Shown piece after piece: positions 39,313 to 49,724 of a DNA stretch of 64,000 bases. Below the pieces are notes generated by a model that saw nothing but the letters and a program-made list of their open reading frames with translations, was not told where the DNA came from and searched no databases. The position numbers and the translations under genes are program-made. This DNA comes from Seminavis robusta (lineage: Eukaryota > Bacillariophyta > Bacillariophyceae > Naviculales > Naviculaceae): positions 1-64,000 of the forward strand of contig CAICTM010000034.1 in the NCBI GenBank assembly GCA_903772945.1, read 5' to 3'. The number at the start of each line of letters is the position of its first letter. The stretch's first letter is position 1.

Positions 39313-42300
39313 ATGAGGGTTGTTGTACCGGTACTGTTGCTATCAGTTCTTCATGTGTTCCTCCTATTAATAGTAGTCTGCTGTTCCTCCAAGGAAGTAC
39401 ATGACATTGTAAGGGTGGAGAGACACTTGATAATTCAAGGCTGTAAAACTCCTTTTTGGACCAACATGAAGAATCAGCTGGAAGAAGCCATCAACTTTTC
39501 CTCTTCTACCTGTGTTTTCTCTGAAGCAGATGAAGCCAGTGCCACTAGAGCCGTGCTGGATTTGAAGCTGGAAAATCCAGATTGGGACATTCATGTGGTG
39601 GCGTCACTCCTTACCAGGAATCACTGCGACAATCAAGACTTGTGCCGACAAGTCAATCCCGGGGACAAGTACCTCATGATGCTCATGGCGGGAGTCAAGG
39701 GGTGGTTTCTGGAGGCAGAGCCGGACTATGAAGCATTGGGTGAGTTTCATGTTGGACTTAAGTTGGACTTAAGCTGAACTTAGGCTGGACTTAGGCTGTC
39801 TGAGTATTGAAATTGGGTCCGACAACGAGCAGTCGACGATCAAGTCGCATCGAGAGTTACAATACTCTTACGCTCAGCTCCATCTCACACTTATTTTGGT
39901 ATTATAGGAATCGATCGCACAGCCAGCAATATTCAATCCACAGAACTCTTTCCAGACAATGCTCATGGGGGAAATCAGGTGGCAAGAGAATTCTGCCGCA
40001 TTGGAGCATCCATTGCACCTGCCAACATTGCCGTTTTATATGGACCAGAGGAAGCTGCACACTCCACCATACGAATCCAAAGTTTTACGGATGGATTGCA
40101 AGAGTATTGTGCTCACGATAACCACACCATTAAGTACTCATACCATGCCGGATGGAGTGCTCAAACCGCTGCCAAAATCATGTCACCCATTTTCTTTAGA
40201 GATGCTTCCATCGATGCTGTCATTGCAGCTAATGATGACATGGCGCTTGGTGCACTCGTAGCAGCCAGAGAAATGCAACCAGATAGGAGATTGCTCGTTG
40301 CGGGATACGATGCCAACCCCTACACGTGGCCACTCCTACAAACGGGGGCCATGTTTGCCACGGTCGATCAAATACCTCCCACTGGACTCATACACACACT
40401 CACAAATCTACTCAGTGACAAGGCCAATGGAGCCGCAGACTTTGGAGCACCCACAAACTGCTCACTCTCGCCCGACGCCACATGCACTCTAGACGATTAC
40501 AACATGATCCAGGCTGCCGTATGGCAAGACCTCACCACTCAACTCAGCAGCACGGTATCCACACCTGTCAACCTAGAAGTCAAGGATCAATCGTCACTCT
40601 TGCTCCGAGAAAGACTCCAACTTTACAACAGAGCGGTACGACCACCCAATCCTGCGGGAACACCCACGCCCGTACGAGCCAGAATGGTAGAAACAAACGT
40701 ACTCGAACTATACACGGGCGCCAGTTCCATCCTCGCACAAGGCGTACTCGTCATGACATGGGTCGATACCAGACTCGCATGGAGTCAAACCGTCTACCCA
40801 AATATCGAATACATCCACCTAAGTATCGACAAAATATGGAGTCCCGTCGTTACACTCAGCAATCTACTCAAATCGGGCGTCACCGTACCCATGACCGATA
40901 TACAAACCACACTCTATCCCGACGGAACCGTATTGTGGAAACAAACGGTCAATACAGGTGAGCAAAAACCCAAACCAAACCAAATCTAGCTAGTCGAAAC
41001 GAAAACGAATGCTCCATGGTCCATGCAGGCACTGAACGTTGTGTGTTGATGTTACTATTCCTATTCACTGGTATTCGCAGGAGAATTTCATTGCAGTACT
41101 ATCGAGGATGAAATTTTGAAATTCCCCTTTGATCCGCAGAATTGTGGTATCGATTTGGTAAGATTACGAAAATCTGCTCTGATCGTTCGATCGATTCGTA
41201 TTCTCGTAGCATATCCTCGTTGCTAACTACGTTCCTAACAACGCCACTCGTATTCAATCAATCAAGACATCCTATTCGGTGACAGAGGTCACGCTTGTGG
41301 CCAACGAGGACGACTTGGAAATCGTGGTGTCGAACAACGATTGGTTTCAGGGACCTTCCGACGTTTCCGTTGTCAAAGGAGATGGATACGAGACAATCAA
41401 ATATCGGGTTGACATGGATCGGGATCCATTGTTCACAGTCCTCAGCATCATTGTCCCATCCTTTCTACTCAACACGATCTCTTTTGCCCAGCATTGGATT
41501 CCAACTCGAACGGGCTCCATCAATCTCGATAGGGGAGGCATGGCTATTACGACAATCTTGGCCGCTCTGGCCCTTCGGGATACCATGGTGGCAGAAGTTG
41601 GCAATGCGTTCACCCTCCTGGATTTATTCTTGCTCGTATCTTTGGTCTTTCAATTTATGGGATTCTTAATCACAACCTACGAGTCCAGTTATGGCCGAAT
41701 CAAAACAGCAAAGAACGACAACGAGTTGGGGTGGGGCGATAGGTAAGGCAAAGGGAGGCAAACGGCAGTTTAAAAAGCCCAGATATCCGTGCACAACGAA
41801 GGAAACTTCTATTCTCATTCTCTGGTTGATCATTCGTCCCTTCACCACTCTCTCACATATATTTCTCCTTGCTTTCTCCAACAGACTTGGGAAAGTGGTC
41901 ACTCCAATTGTATTTGGCCTGTTCTGCTTTTCCCTGTCCATCTACGTAAGTAGCGATACGGGTTGCAGCAGTACCTTTCATTGGATTGACGTGTTTCTTA
42001 CTAAGATGTTCATTACTGCTCATCCAGTGGGGAGACGGGCTGTGGATTCTCTCATACCTGGGCGCGATACTCGTTGTGCTTTCGGGTTACCTTGGACGAA
42101 GAGATCGAGAGCTTTTCAAACAAAAAATGGCACAGAGATATGAGAAATCGAAACTCAGCCGTCAGTCTCGACGGAAGGCTCTGCTACTGGCACGAAGTTA
42201 TTACAGCAGCGACGAGGATGAACACAGCAGCTCCACAGATGGTGGTGTTTATCTAAAAAATCTAGAAGAATTCAACAGGCGCTTCGCGAAAGGAGAGCGT

Positions 42301-43365
42301 TTGCAAACTGAGGACGAAAGTACTGTGGCCCCGGACCCTCAAGATTCATATTCCAGGAGAGCCACCCTCTTTCGTAATGAAATGTCCACGAGAGAGAACT
42401 CTGACAGAGCCCGGTTGCGACCAACCCTACGCAAGTATCAATCCACCTACTTTGGAGATTCCAACACCGGCTCCGAATTCGAAGTACCCGTGGAGCCGCT
42501 GAAAAGAACAGTTACGGGTCCGATGCGAACAAGCTCTTTCCGTTCTGATGATACCAATGAAGACTCTTTCAGGAGCAGAATGCCCCCGCGTCCACGTTTC
42601 CGAAAGTATCAATCTACCTTCTTTGGAAACTCTGGTGATCTTGGAATGGACACAGACCAGTCAGTTAGGAGAGCCTTGACTGACCCAATGGCAAACCCAA
42701 TGGACATATCAACAACAAGCGATGTAGAAGTGGCCGTGGCCCCGCTGAAGCGATCAATTACCAACCCTCTGAAGAGTGCCCTAAAAAGGTCGTCCACGTC
42801 CACTCTGACCACGCGCTTCTCCATGACGGACAGCAGTTACAAAAGTGAAGTGTCCAATGGGGTGGGTCGAGCCTCAAACCTCATGGGCGGAAGCGACCAC
42901 AATGACGGAAGGAGAAGGGTAGTGGATGGAGGTGATTCGGGAGTAGAACGAAGCCCTTTCCTGGCCCGCGCCTCAAAGGGGAGCCGTTACTCCAGGAGCA
43001 GGCTGATAAGTGAGCAAAACGACTCAAGGAGTAAACTGGCGAGTGAGGCAAATAGCGACAATGGGCAACGAAAGCCGAGCCGCTTCTCGAGAGGAAAGCA
43101 ACTTGGTGAAAAGAACGTTGATGTGGAACGACGCCCTTTCCTAGGTCGTGTTTCGAGAAGAAAGCTTGACGACAGTGAGACGTCCAACACCGAACAACGA
43201 ATCCCAGAGTTGGAAATTAGACCCCAAGAAGATGAACACGAAGCTGCCTTGATAATCCAAAGAGCGTTTCGAGCATATCGAGAACACCCAAGCCGCAGGG
43301 CATCTAAAACGCTCACACTCAGTCTGATTTCTGGGATATATGATGCATCTCTCTCCTTGAACTGA
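39313..43365 (+). CDS. Pentameric ligand-gated ion channel fused to a periplasmic-binding-protein domain, IQ tail
   Basis: Six exons: 39313-39739, 39908-40957, 41081-41157, 41267-41742, 41885-41945, 42028-43365. They total 3429 nt (1142 residues plus stop); all introns are GT-AG (168, 123, 109, 142 and 82 nt). Signal peptide 1-25. Residues about 30-390 are a type I periplasmic-binding-protein fold of the RbsB/LacI class (DAVIAANDDMALGAL; LLVAGYDANPYTW). Residues about 400-570 are a Cys-loop-type ligand-binding domain (MTWVDTRLAW, IDKIWSP, and C497...FPFDPQNC514). M1 (572-597) has the conserved Pro (SIIVPSFLL), M2 about 609-625 (GGMAITTILAALAL), M3 about 632-655, M4 about 680-698 (ending IYW), and a further helix about 700-720 (LWILSYLGAILVVLSGYLG). 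The tail (721-1142) is basic and disordered with repeats and an IQ motif (IIQRAFRAYR, about 1106-1115), a likely calmodulin site. Probably a plasma-membrane receptor channel; ligand and ion selectivity unknown. Confidence 0.9.
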
Positions 43366-44897
43366 AGGCCTATCGATGCAACCAGTGGAGGAAGACCGGA
43401 AGCAACAACTGTTGCTATTTATGAAAACGTGTCCTGATTGGACCAATCGCATACGCAACAACCATACTTCCAATTCACAGCAACGACATCGAATTTATCA
43501 CAACAGCGAAGATGCCCAAATGGAAGACGGCATGATACATGTATGATACATGTAGAAGCGAAGCGCTGTACAGTGTTCTGATCAACCACTCTTCAGATGG
43601 CTCCCGTGTGCCACGTAGTCATGTCCCGGATTGCCCTGGCTTCTCTGCTGCGGTGCTCCGACTTTCCGTCGGATCTATCGTGACAATCCGACGGACATGT
43701 GCTCCAACCTACACTGAGGATCTGACAGCTGCGATGATTTGCTGTGGCTTGGGTCAGGATCGAGGCTGACCGTATGCACTGATGACCACCACAAGAGAAC
43801 AGATATCCCACCTTTTGTGTTGCTTCTCGCCAGGTATACTCAGACTAACACTAACTCCATTGAAGCTGGCTTCCTTATGCAGTCTGTCGTCAAAAACTGG
43901 GAGAGCACGAGAACTCACCTGGGCTCCTTGAAGGCGATGCCAATCCATTGTTGCTTGTCGAAGTCAAGTCGCTTGTCTTGGATTACTCTTTCCAGTATGG
44001 CAGTGTCATTGCCGGCGCATTCGCATACCGGTACTAGTACTACGTAAGTCAGATAGTAGCTGACAAGTGTTTTGTCAATGCGAGCATTGGAACTGGAAAG
44101 ATGTCCTTGGGAAAGTCCGTTTGCATCTTTTGAAAAACCACATTTAGACCAGCCTGTCGGCTCAAATTCAACCAATACGGCAATGATCGACAGCCTGAGG
44201 CATCATCATTGTCCACCACAAAGGTTGCAACGGAAGTGCTAGAGTTCGTGCTCAGAGTAAGACTTTACTTAGCCAGTCCCTCCTTGCGCTCATATCAGTT
44301 GGGGATCAGTTGGTGGGATGGTGCTACATGTAGAATGGGGTATCTTGTGAAGAGGCCCATGGTAATTTTCCTGTTGGCTGCTCAGAGCAATGAGAGGAGA
44401 CTGACTGGGTTGGCTCCTACTGGTGGCTTGCAGTGACAGCACCCGCATCTGCCGTCCAAGTCAAGAGCATGACACATTCAATGCCAACAATTAACGCATG
44501 ACTTGTTTACACAGCCCACACTGGCTTCAATTGTTCGAAAGGCAGTGCACGTACGTTCAAACCTGCGACCAACAATGCATGGCCGTTGGACGATCGATCC
44601 AAAGAGCACCTCAATCCAATCGACGGAAGAAGAACTTAAAAGGAAAGACCAAAGCCACTGATCTAATCGATCAACAGCGCAAAGCCATTGGTAGAGCCCT
44701 ACCATTGCTAAGTGGTACCAGTAAGTGGAGAGCAAGCGGCTGACTCGACTCTACTTTGAAGGTGTCTCCCATATAGACGACCTGAAAACTGAAACTCACT
44801 TTCCCGTGCGTGTTTTTTCGGTTCTTCTCGAGAAAAGTTTAGTAGAGAAATCGTGTAGGAACTACTGCATAGAGAAGAAGAAAGAAAAGAGGTGACC
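43366..44897. other. Intergenic, nothing recognised
   Basis: About 1.5 kb without a credible gene. A near-tandem ATGATACATGT(AT) repeat lies at about 43530-43555 and TACCGGTA at about 44027. Confidence 0.5.
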
Positions 44898-46883
44898 ATG
44901 GTGGAGCCAACTCATGTCAATGCTGGATTATCGGAGCCTCTTTTGTCGACCAATGACGTTGAGATTCCGAACACACTGCAAAACGGGACTACCCCGCAGA
45001 GATCGACCAATGCTACTGCTGCGAACTCTTCTACTGGTACCAACGGAACGGTCTCTCCGCCTTGGAGCAGTCGCTCTCTACTGAGCTTGGACCTTTTGTC
45101 AGTGGAAGACAAGGATATCGTGATTCGATCTTGCTTTCCCATGCCCTGTGGGAGTCGAAGGCGACGAAGACGACGGTCCTCGCAGGTGGATGATACGAAT
45201 GATACTAGTACGAGAAGAGACGACCGTCAGGTGCTCCGCCTCAACCACAATGTCTTTTGGAATTTCGTTCTCATGATCACTTACGGAATTAGTGAAGGAT
45301 TGTGGGGAGGAGCCGTCTTTGCCGCATATTGCAAGCAACTATACAAGGGCAGAAATGCCCCACTCGGAATTATCGAAGCCGTGTACAGCATTGCCGAACT
45401 TGTATTTGCAGTGCCTATTGGGTATCTGGCAGATACACACGGAAAAGCAAAAATCATTCGAGCAGGAGCCGCACTCTTTCTCGTCACATCCATATTCCAT
45501 GCAGTCACGACCTACTGGATTGACCATTCGTCTTCCAACTCATCCCACACCACTACTGTGCTACTTGTCATTATCATGTCGCTTTGGGGAATTGGAGCCG
45601 GAATTGTCGATGGGCCCTGTGAAGCTCTCTTTGCCGATTCCACGCCACCCGGACGGAGGACCAAGTACTACACGTACCTCGAAATCATTAACCTGCTGGC
45701 AACAGTTCTGGGACCTCTCCTATCCCTCATCATTTTTCATTCGGTCTCAAGCAACAGTAACCACCAACACAACAGCAACAACAACACGACGCAATTTGGC
45801 ATTGATATGAATACAGTACATGCAATTGATGCACTAGATCCAGATGAGGAGGAAGGCCAAAATTGGAACATGAGGGCCATTGTCATCATTATATACGTTG
45901 GTCTAGCCATGGAGGCCTGCAACTCCATCATCATGATGTTCTTTGATGATGACAAGGCACTCGTAGAACAATCAATCACAAACACAAACACAAACAACAA
46001 CAATCAGGAAGAAAGCAGTGGCAGTAGCAGCAGCAGCGAGGAAAGTCAAAGCGAAAGCGAAAGTGAGAGCAGTAGTAGTGGCGTGGCTGAAGACGAAGCA
46101 GAAGAAGTCCAAAACGAGGTTGATGTTCCAGCAACACCAGCTACACCGTCACCACCAACTACCCAACCAGAATCTCTCACAATGCGAGAACAATACCAGT
46201 GGACCATTCCCTACATTCTACTCATTTCCGAGGTCGTGTCAGCGGGGGCCATGGGACTCTCCGATGCATACTTCCCGCTTTTCCTCAAAGACGATTGTGG
46301 GCTGTCACCCACGCAAGTTCAGATTCTCTACGCCATCGAACCACTGTTTATTGCGGCCATGACATGGTGGGCAGAACGCATTGCCAGAAAACTTGGAAGA
46401 ATACAAACCATTGTTTTGCTCAGCACCTGTTCCGTCTCGGTGTTTGCAATCATCCCCATTTTCAATGTACGAAGCAACAGATTTGGAATACTCATGATTC
46501 TGCATATATTGAGCAGCTCCTTTGGAGACTCCATTCATCCATTGGAGGAAGCACTCTTGGCAGATTCCTTGCCACGAAATCAGCGTGCACGGTGGATGTC
46601 TCTCAATGGATCTCTGTCCGGATTGCATCAATCGGCCACTGCCATTATTGGAGGATACCTCTCCGATTACTGGGGATATCGTGGCACATTTTTGGCAACC
46701 TGTGTCGGCGAAATCATGGGATTGGCTATCTTTGCATTGTTACTCCTGCTGCAGCCACCAAGACGACCACGACAGACCAGCAGAATTTCAAATACTGCGA
46801 CATCCGGTCCAGTTACATCAGCTGCAAACGATGCGCAAGAACGGCAACCTCTTCTCGTGGAAAGGCAGCACAACTGCAACTAG
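44898..46883 (+). CDS. MFS-superfamily transporter, 12 helices
   Basis: Intronless, 661 codons from ATG at 44898 (gaccATGgt). The N-terminal 115 residues are disordered and Ser/Thr-rich with an RRRRRR-type basic run. Then six helices (from FWNFVLMITYGISEGLWGG to AIVIIIYVGLAMEACNSII), a long cytoplasmic loop rich in Asn, Ser and Glu (about 355-430), and six more helices (from WTIPYILLISEVVSAGAMGL to TFLATCVGEIMGLAIFALLL). The first loop carries the MFS-type YLADTHGKAK. Two matched acidic segments, DGPCEALFADS and HPLEEALLADS, occupy equivalent places in the two halves, as expected for an MFS pseudo-repeat. Substrate unknown; a secondary transporter of a small solute is the safe call. Confidence 0.92.
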   Translation: MVEPTHVNAGLSEPLLSTNDVEIPNTLQNGTTPQRSTNATAANSSTGTNGTVSPPWSSRSLLSLDLLSVEDKDIVIRSCFPMPCGSRRRRRRRSSQVDDTNDTSTRRDDRQVLRLNHNVFWNFVLMITYGISEGLWGGAVFAAYCKQLYKGRNAPLGIIEAVYSIAELVFAVPIGYLADTHGKAKIIRAGAALFLVTSIFHAVTTYWIDHSSSNSSHTTTVLLVIIMSLWGIGAGIVDGPCEALFADSTPPGRRTKYYTYLEIINLLATVLGPLLSLIIFHSVSSNSNHQHNSNNNTTQFGIDMNTVHAIDALDPDEEEGQNWNMRAIVIIIYVGLAMEACNSIIMMFFDDDKALVEQSITNTNTNNNNQEESSGSSSSSEESQSESESESSSSGVAEDEAEEVQNEVDVPATPATPSPPTTQPESLTMREQYQWTIPYILLISEVVSAGAMGLSDAYFPLFLKDDCGLSPTQVQILYAIEPLFIAAMTWWAERIARKLGRIQTIVLLSTCSVSVFAIIPIFNVRSNRFGILMILHILSSSFGDSIHPLEEALLADSLPRNQRARWMSLNGSLSGLHQSATAIIGGYLSDYWGYRGTFLATCVGEIMGLAIFALLLLLQPPRRPRQTSRISNTATSGPVTSAANDAQERQPLLVERQHNCN

Positions 46884-48049
46884 GCAGCAAATGACGAAGA
46901 GACGCGACCACAGGATGCAGCCTAAAAGGGGAGGGCCTGGGATACACTTGATTGTGAATCGACAATGCGTCCTTCTTTCTACTATTGTTTTTCTCGCATC
47001 CAACAGATTACTCAAACTTGATGGGGGCAGCTCAGAGAACAGAACATGATCATGACACGTTCTATCCGCATCGAACCTACTGCCCAAACCCTACGGTAGC
47101 CAGCAGAAGCCACGAGACCCAAACGAACACAGTGAAAGAAGACCTGACCCAACTGGACGAAAGTGGAAGGAATGCACCGAATGAAAACTGGATTGTAACC
47201 AACATGTCCCCCCCCCCCCACAAGTAATAGCACCTCTGCAAATGACTCGACTTGACTCCATCACTTAAAACCTTGTGGCCCATCTAATCCCCTCCCATGT
47301 GAGCCATCATCCAAATCTAGCAGCTAGCTAGTTAAAAGTCACAGACCCTAGCACATTCTAGCAATCAGAGAGGCAACAACCCTGGTTGAGTTTCGATTCT
47401 TGAGGTTTCAATTCTTGATCTTGGGTAGTTTGGAATGCATGCCTTCAGCTCAAACAAAAATGGAACGGTGCAAGAACGGGGCACAAGAACGAAGGATGCG
47501 ACCACGCACGCCATGTTTAAGTCAACGAACCGGCAAAGAGACAACGAAACCAAAAGAATCAGGAGTAAAAAGCCATTTGCTGGGCAGAAGACAGGAAGAA
47601 AGAAGAAAGGAATACTATACCGTATCATCCTCATTCAAGGGTAGCTATAGGTAGCTTGAGGAGAAAGCCAGCAATTCCCTACTCTAAAACCCCCCATAAA
47701 AACAAACTGAACCGTGTTGAGTAAGAGTTCAGCAAAAAGGTTGATTGCACACAACATGCATGCAATGGTGGCAGGTATACTGGTACATTGCACGTGATTT
47801 GGCTGGGTTTCTTTGTCATGACACGTACGGGGCCTGTGAATAAGCCAGTAGACTCGCTAATAGATCTTTTGCATCGTGAAAATCTTTCTTGTGTGTTTCC
47901 AGATTCACGACCCGCGACTCGACTCCTGTCGTGTGTTCCTGGCTGTCTTGGTTTTGATGTTTTGATATGCATTTGCGAGTGATAGTCGAGCTCAGAGCTC
48001 ACTCCAGGGGGGTGGAGAAATCCAGTGTCATCCAAGGTAAACCATGACC

Positions 48050-48245
48050 AAGACAGTGGTAGACAGTGGTAAACAGTGGCACTGTCAACCACTACCTTTT
48101 TTGACAGTGGTAAAGAGTGGTAAACAGTGCCAAAACAGTTGTAAAGATAATGGTAAACAGTGGTAAGACACTGGTATGCCATGTTGAAAGACACCACTGT
48201 TTCGCGAAACAGTGGTTGACAGTGGTTGACAGTGGTTGGTAGTTA
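48050..48245 (+). repeat. Irregular ACAGTGGTAA minisatellite
   Basis: More than ten imperfect copies of ACAGTGGTAA/ACAGTGGTTG with variable spacing. Confidence 0.85.
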
Positions 48246-48504
48246 TCCCATGACTGAGAGCAGTGGTGGGCATGGATTGGCATTGATTTTCTCCATCCCC
48301 CAGTCAACCAGAAGGAGCTTGGGTAGCTTGTCTGCGGATGAGTTTCCTTGTGGCTAGGACTGTCACACACTCCACGCAACCACTTCCGTACAGCCGAGCG
48401 TCGCAACGACTCGACTCATCGCTCATCGCTATAGGCCACAAGACTGGAGTTGCGGGAATACGTGTATTAACAGTTTGCCAGGTTCTCAGTGTTTTGTTTT
48501 GGAA

Positions 48505-48680
48505 GAATGACTGAAAATAGTAGAATGACACAATCCGGAAGAATGACACAATCTGGAAGAATGACACAATCTGGAAGGCTATACGTGAAAACGCGTAGGA
48601 ATAAGTACCAGATGACGTAATCTGGAAGAATGACATAATCTGGAAGAATAACACAATCTGGAAGCATGACTCAAAGTGGA
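48505..48680 (+). repeat. 18-bp tandem repeat (GAATGACACAATCTGGAA)
   Basis: Two clusters separated by about 35 bp. Perfect copies begin at 48523, 48541 and 48559; degenerate copies continue at about 48610-48680 (CATAATC, AACACAATC, CATGACTCAAAG variants) in the same 18-bp rhythm. Confidence 0.88.
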
Positions 48681-48830
48681 AGATTAGCTCTAACTAGCAG
48701 TTTGACCCAAACAATGTGCAGGGAAAGCCCATTCCCCGCAACTCCACTCGCGAGGCCGTGATCCTATCCTGCATCCGCCACTCTGCTGTCTGGGTTCCTT
48801 CTCACTTTTTCATTCTACCGAAACGGTCTC

Positions 48831-49571
48831 ATGTCTAAACCAATGTCACAACAACAACTCGTCAGGTTCCAGGCAGCCTATCCCTTCCGTGGGGACGCCA
48901 GTACCTCCCAGCTGAGCTTCGACGCAGGCGACATCATCTGCGTCGACACCGCCAAGCAATCGGACGGCTGGGTTTGGGGCGCCCACACCGTAGGCAAGAG
49001 GAGGGGGTGGTGCCCTCAATCCTATCTGGTTTTGCACCAACAACCAGAACCTCCCGTAGCTTATGCATTCCCTGTTGCCGACGACCCTGCCGTCTCGGCG
49101 TACAAGTGGGACTACAACGCAGATGACAACATCAATGACGGGTTTTCGGGCCCAATGATGGGTGGATCGGCCGGAGATTCTTGGGCATCGCAAGATTCGC
49201 CCCCAGAACAGACCAAGCCAGTTTCGAGTGGCTTATCCGCCTTTGGTTCGGGCATTCGAAATGCGGGTAGAAGTGCTGTCCATGGCGTCGCCGCAGGAAC
49301 GAAAAAGGCAGGAGAATTCGCCAAGAGTTCTGCCCAGGAAACCAAATATCGGGTGCAGGAGATGAGGCAACAACAACGCGCTTCTCACCAAAATCATCAG
49401 CAACCCACAAAAGGCCAGGACATTGGAAATCATGCTGCTCGTGGCGCCGTGGTGCACGGTGCCGCTGGGATGGTATTTGGCGGAGTCAATGGCATGAAGA
49501 GAGGCATCGCGCGAGGAGGAGTCCTCGGCGGCGCTCATGGTGCGGTCAAAGGTTGGAGGCCTTTTGGATAA
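48831..49571 (+). CDS. SH3-domain protein with Gly/Ala-rich C-terminus
   Basis: 246 codons from ATG at 48831 (a second in-frame ATG is four codons on). Residues about 10-68 are an SH3 domain: ALYDF-like AAYPFRGD, LSFDAGDIICV, DGWVWGAH, RRGWCPQSYLV. The conserved Trp and the final PxxY-like PQSYL are present, so Pro-rich peptide binding is likely. A middle linker is Pro/Ser-rich. A helical amphipathic segment (about 140-185, GTKKAGEFAKSSAQETKYR) recalls membrane- or lipid-binding helices. The C-terminal 45 residues are Gly/Ala/His repeats (GAVVHGAAGMVFGGVNG). No catalytic domain. It is probably a small adaptor at membranes or the cytoskeleton; partners unknown. Confidence 0.9.
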   Translation: MSKPMSQQQLVRFQAAYPFRGDASTSQLSFDAGDIICVDTAKQSDGWVWGAHTVGKRRGWCPQSYLVLHQQPEPPVAYAFPVADDPAVSAYKWDYNADDNINDGFSGPMMGGSAGDSWASQDSPPEQTKPVSSGLSAFGSGIRNAGRSAVHGVAAGTKKAGEFAKSSAQETKYRVQEMRQQQRASHQNHQQPTKGQDIGNHAARGAVVHGAAGMVFGGVNGMKRGIARGGVLGGAHGAVKGWRPFG

Positions 49572-49724
49572 CTATACTAGTAACAATAAATAAAAACTAA
49601 CTGTTCTACCTGCAATGACACTTTGTACGCTGGTGGCTGGGTTTGGGTGCTCGTGCTCTTTCGCCGTGATAGACAGACCATAGCCGAGCGAGCACAAGCA
49701 CTAATCCAAAGCAACAGAACCAAA

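Larger units (their letters stand above)
46884..48830. other. Intergenic with two minisatellites
   Basis: No credible gene. The minus-strand open frames 47679-48197 and 48304-48654 are read out of tandem repeats. It contains the ACAGTGGTAA array (about 48050-48245) and the 18-bp array (about 48505-48680), listed separately, plus a C homopolymer at 47209-47219. Confidence 0.55.

Noticed and set aside
41570-41640. Assigning anion selectivity to the channel from the AITTIL segment in M2
   Set aside because: The segment resembles anion-channel M2 helices, but the residues at the inner ring do not match either class well; selectivity is left open.
47679-48197. 172-codon minus-strand frame
   Set aside because: Its N-terminal half is the ACAGTGGTAA repeat read as TVYHCLPLS; no independent support.
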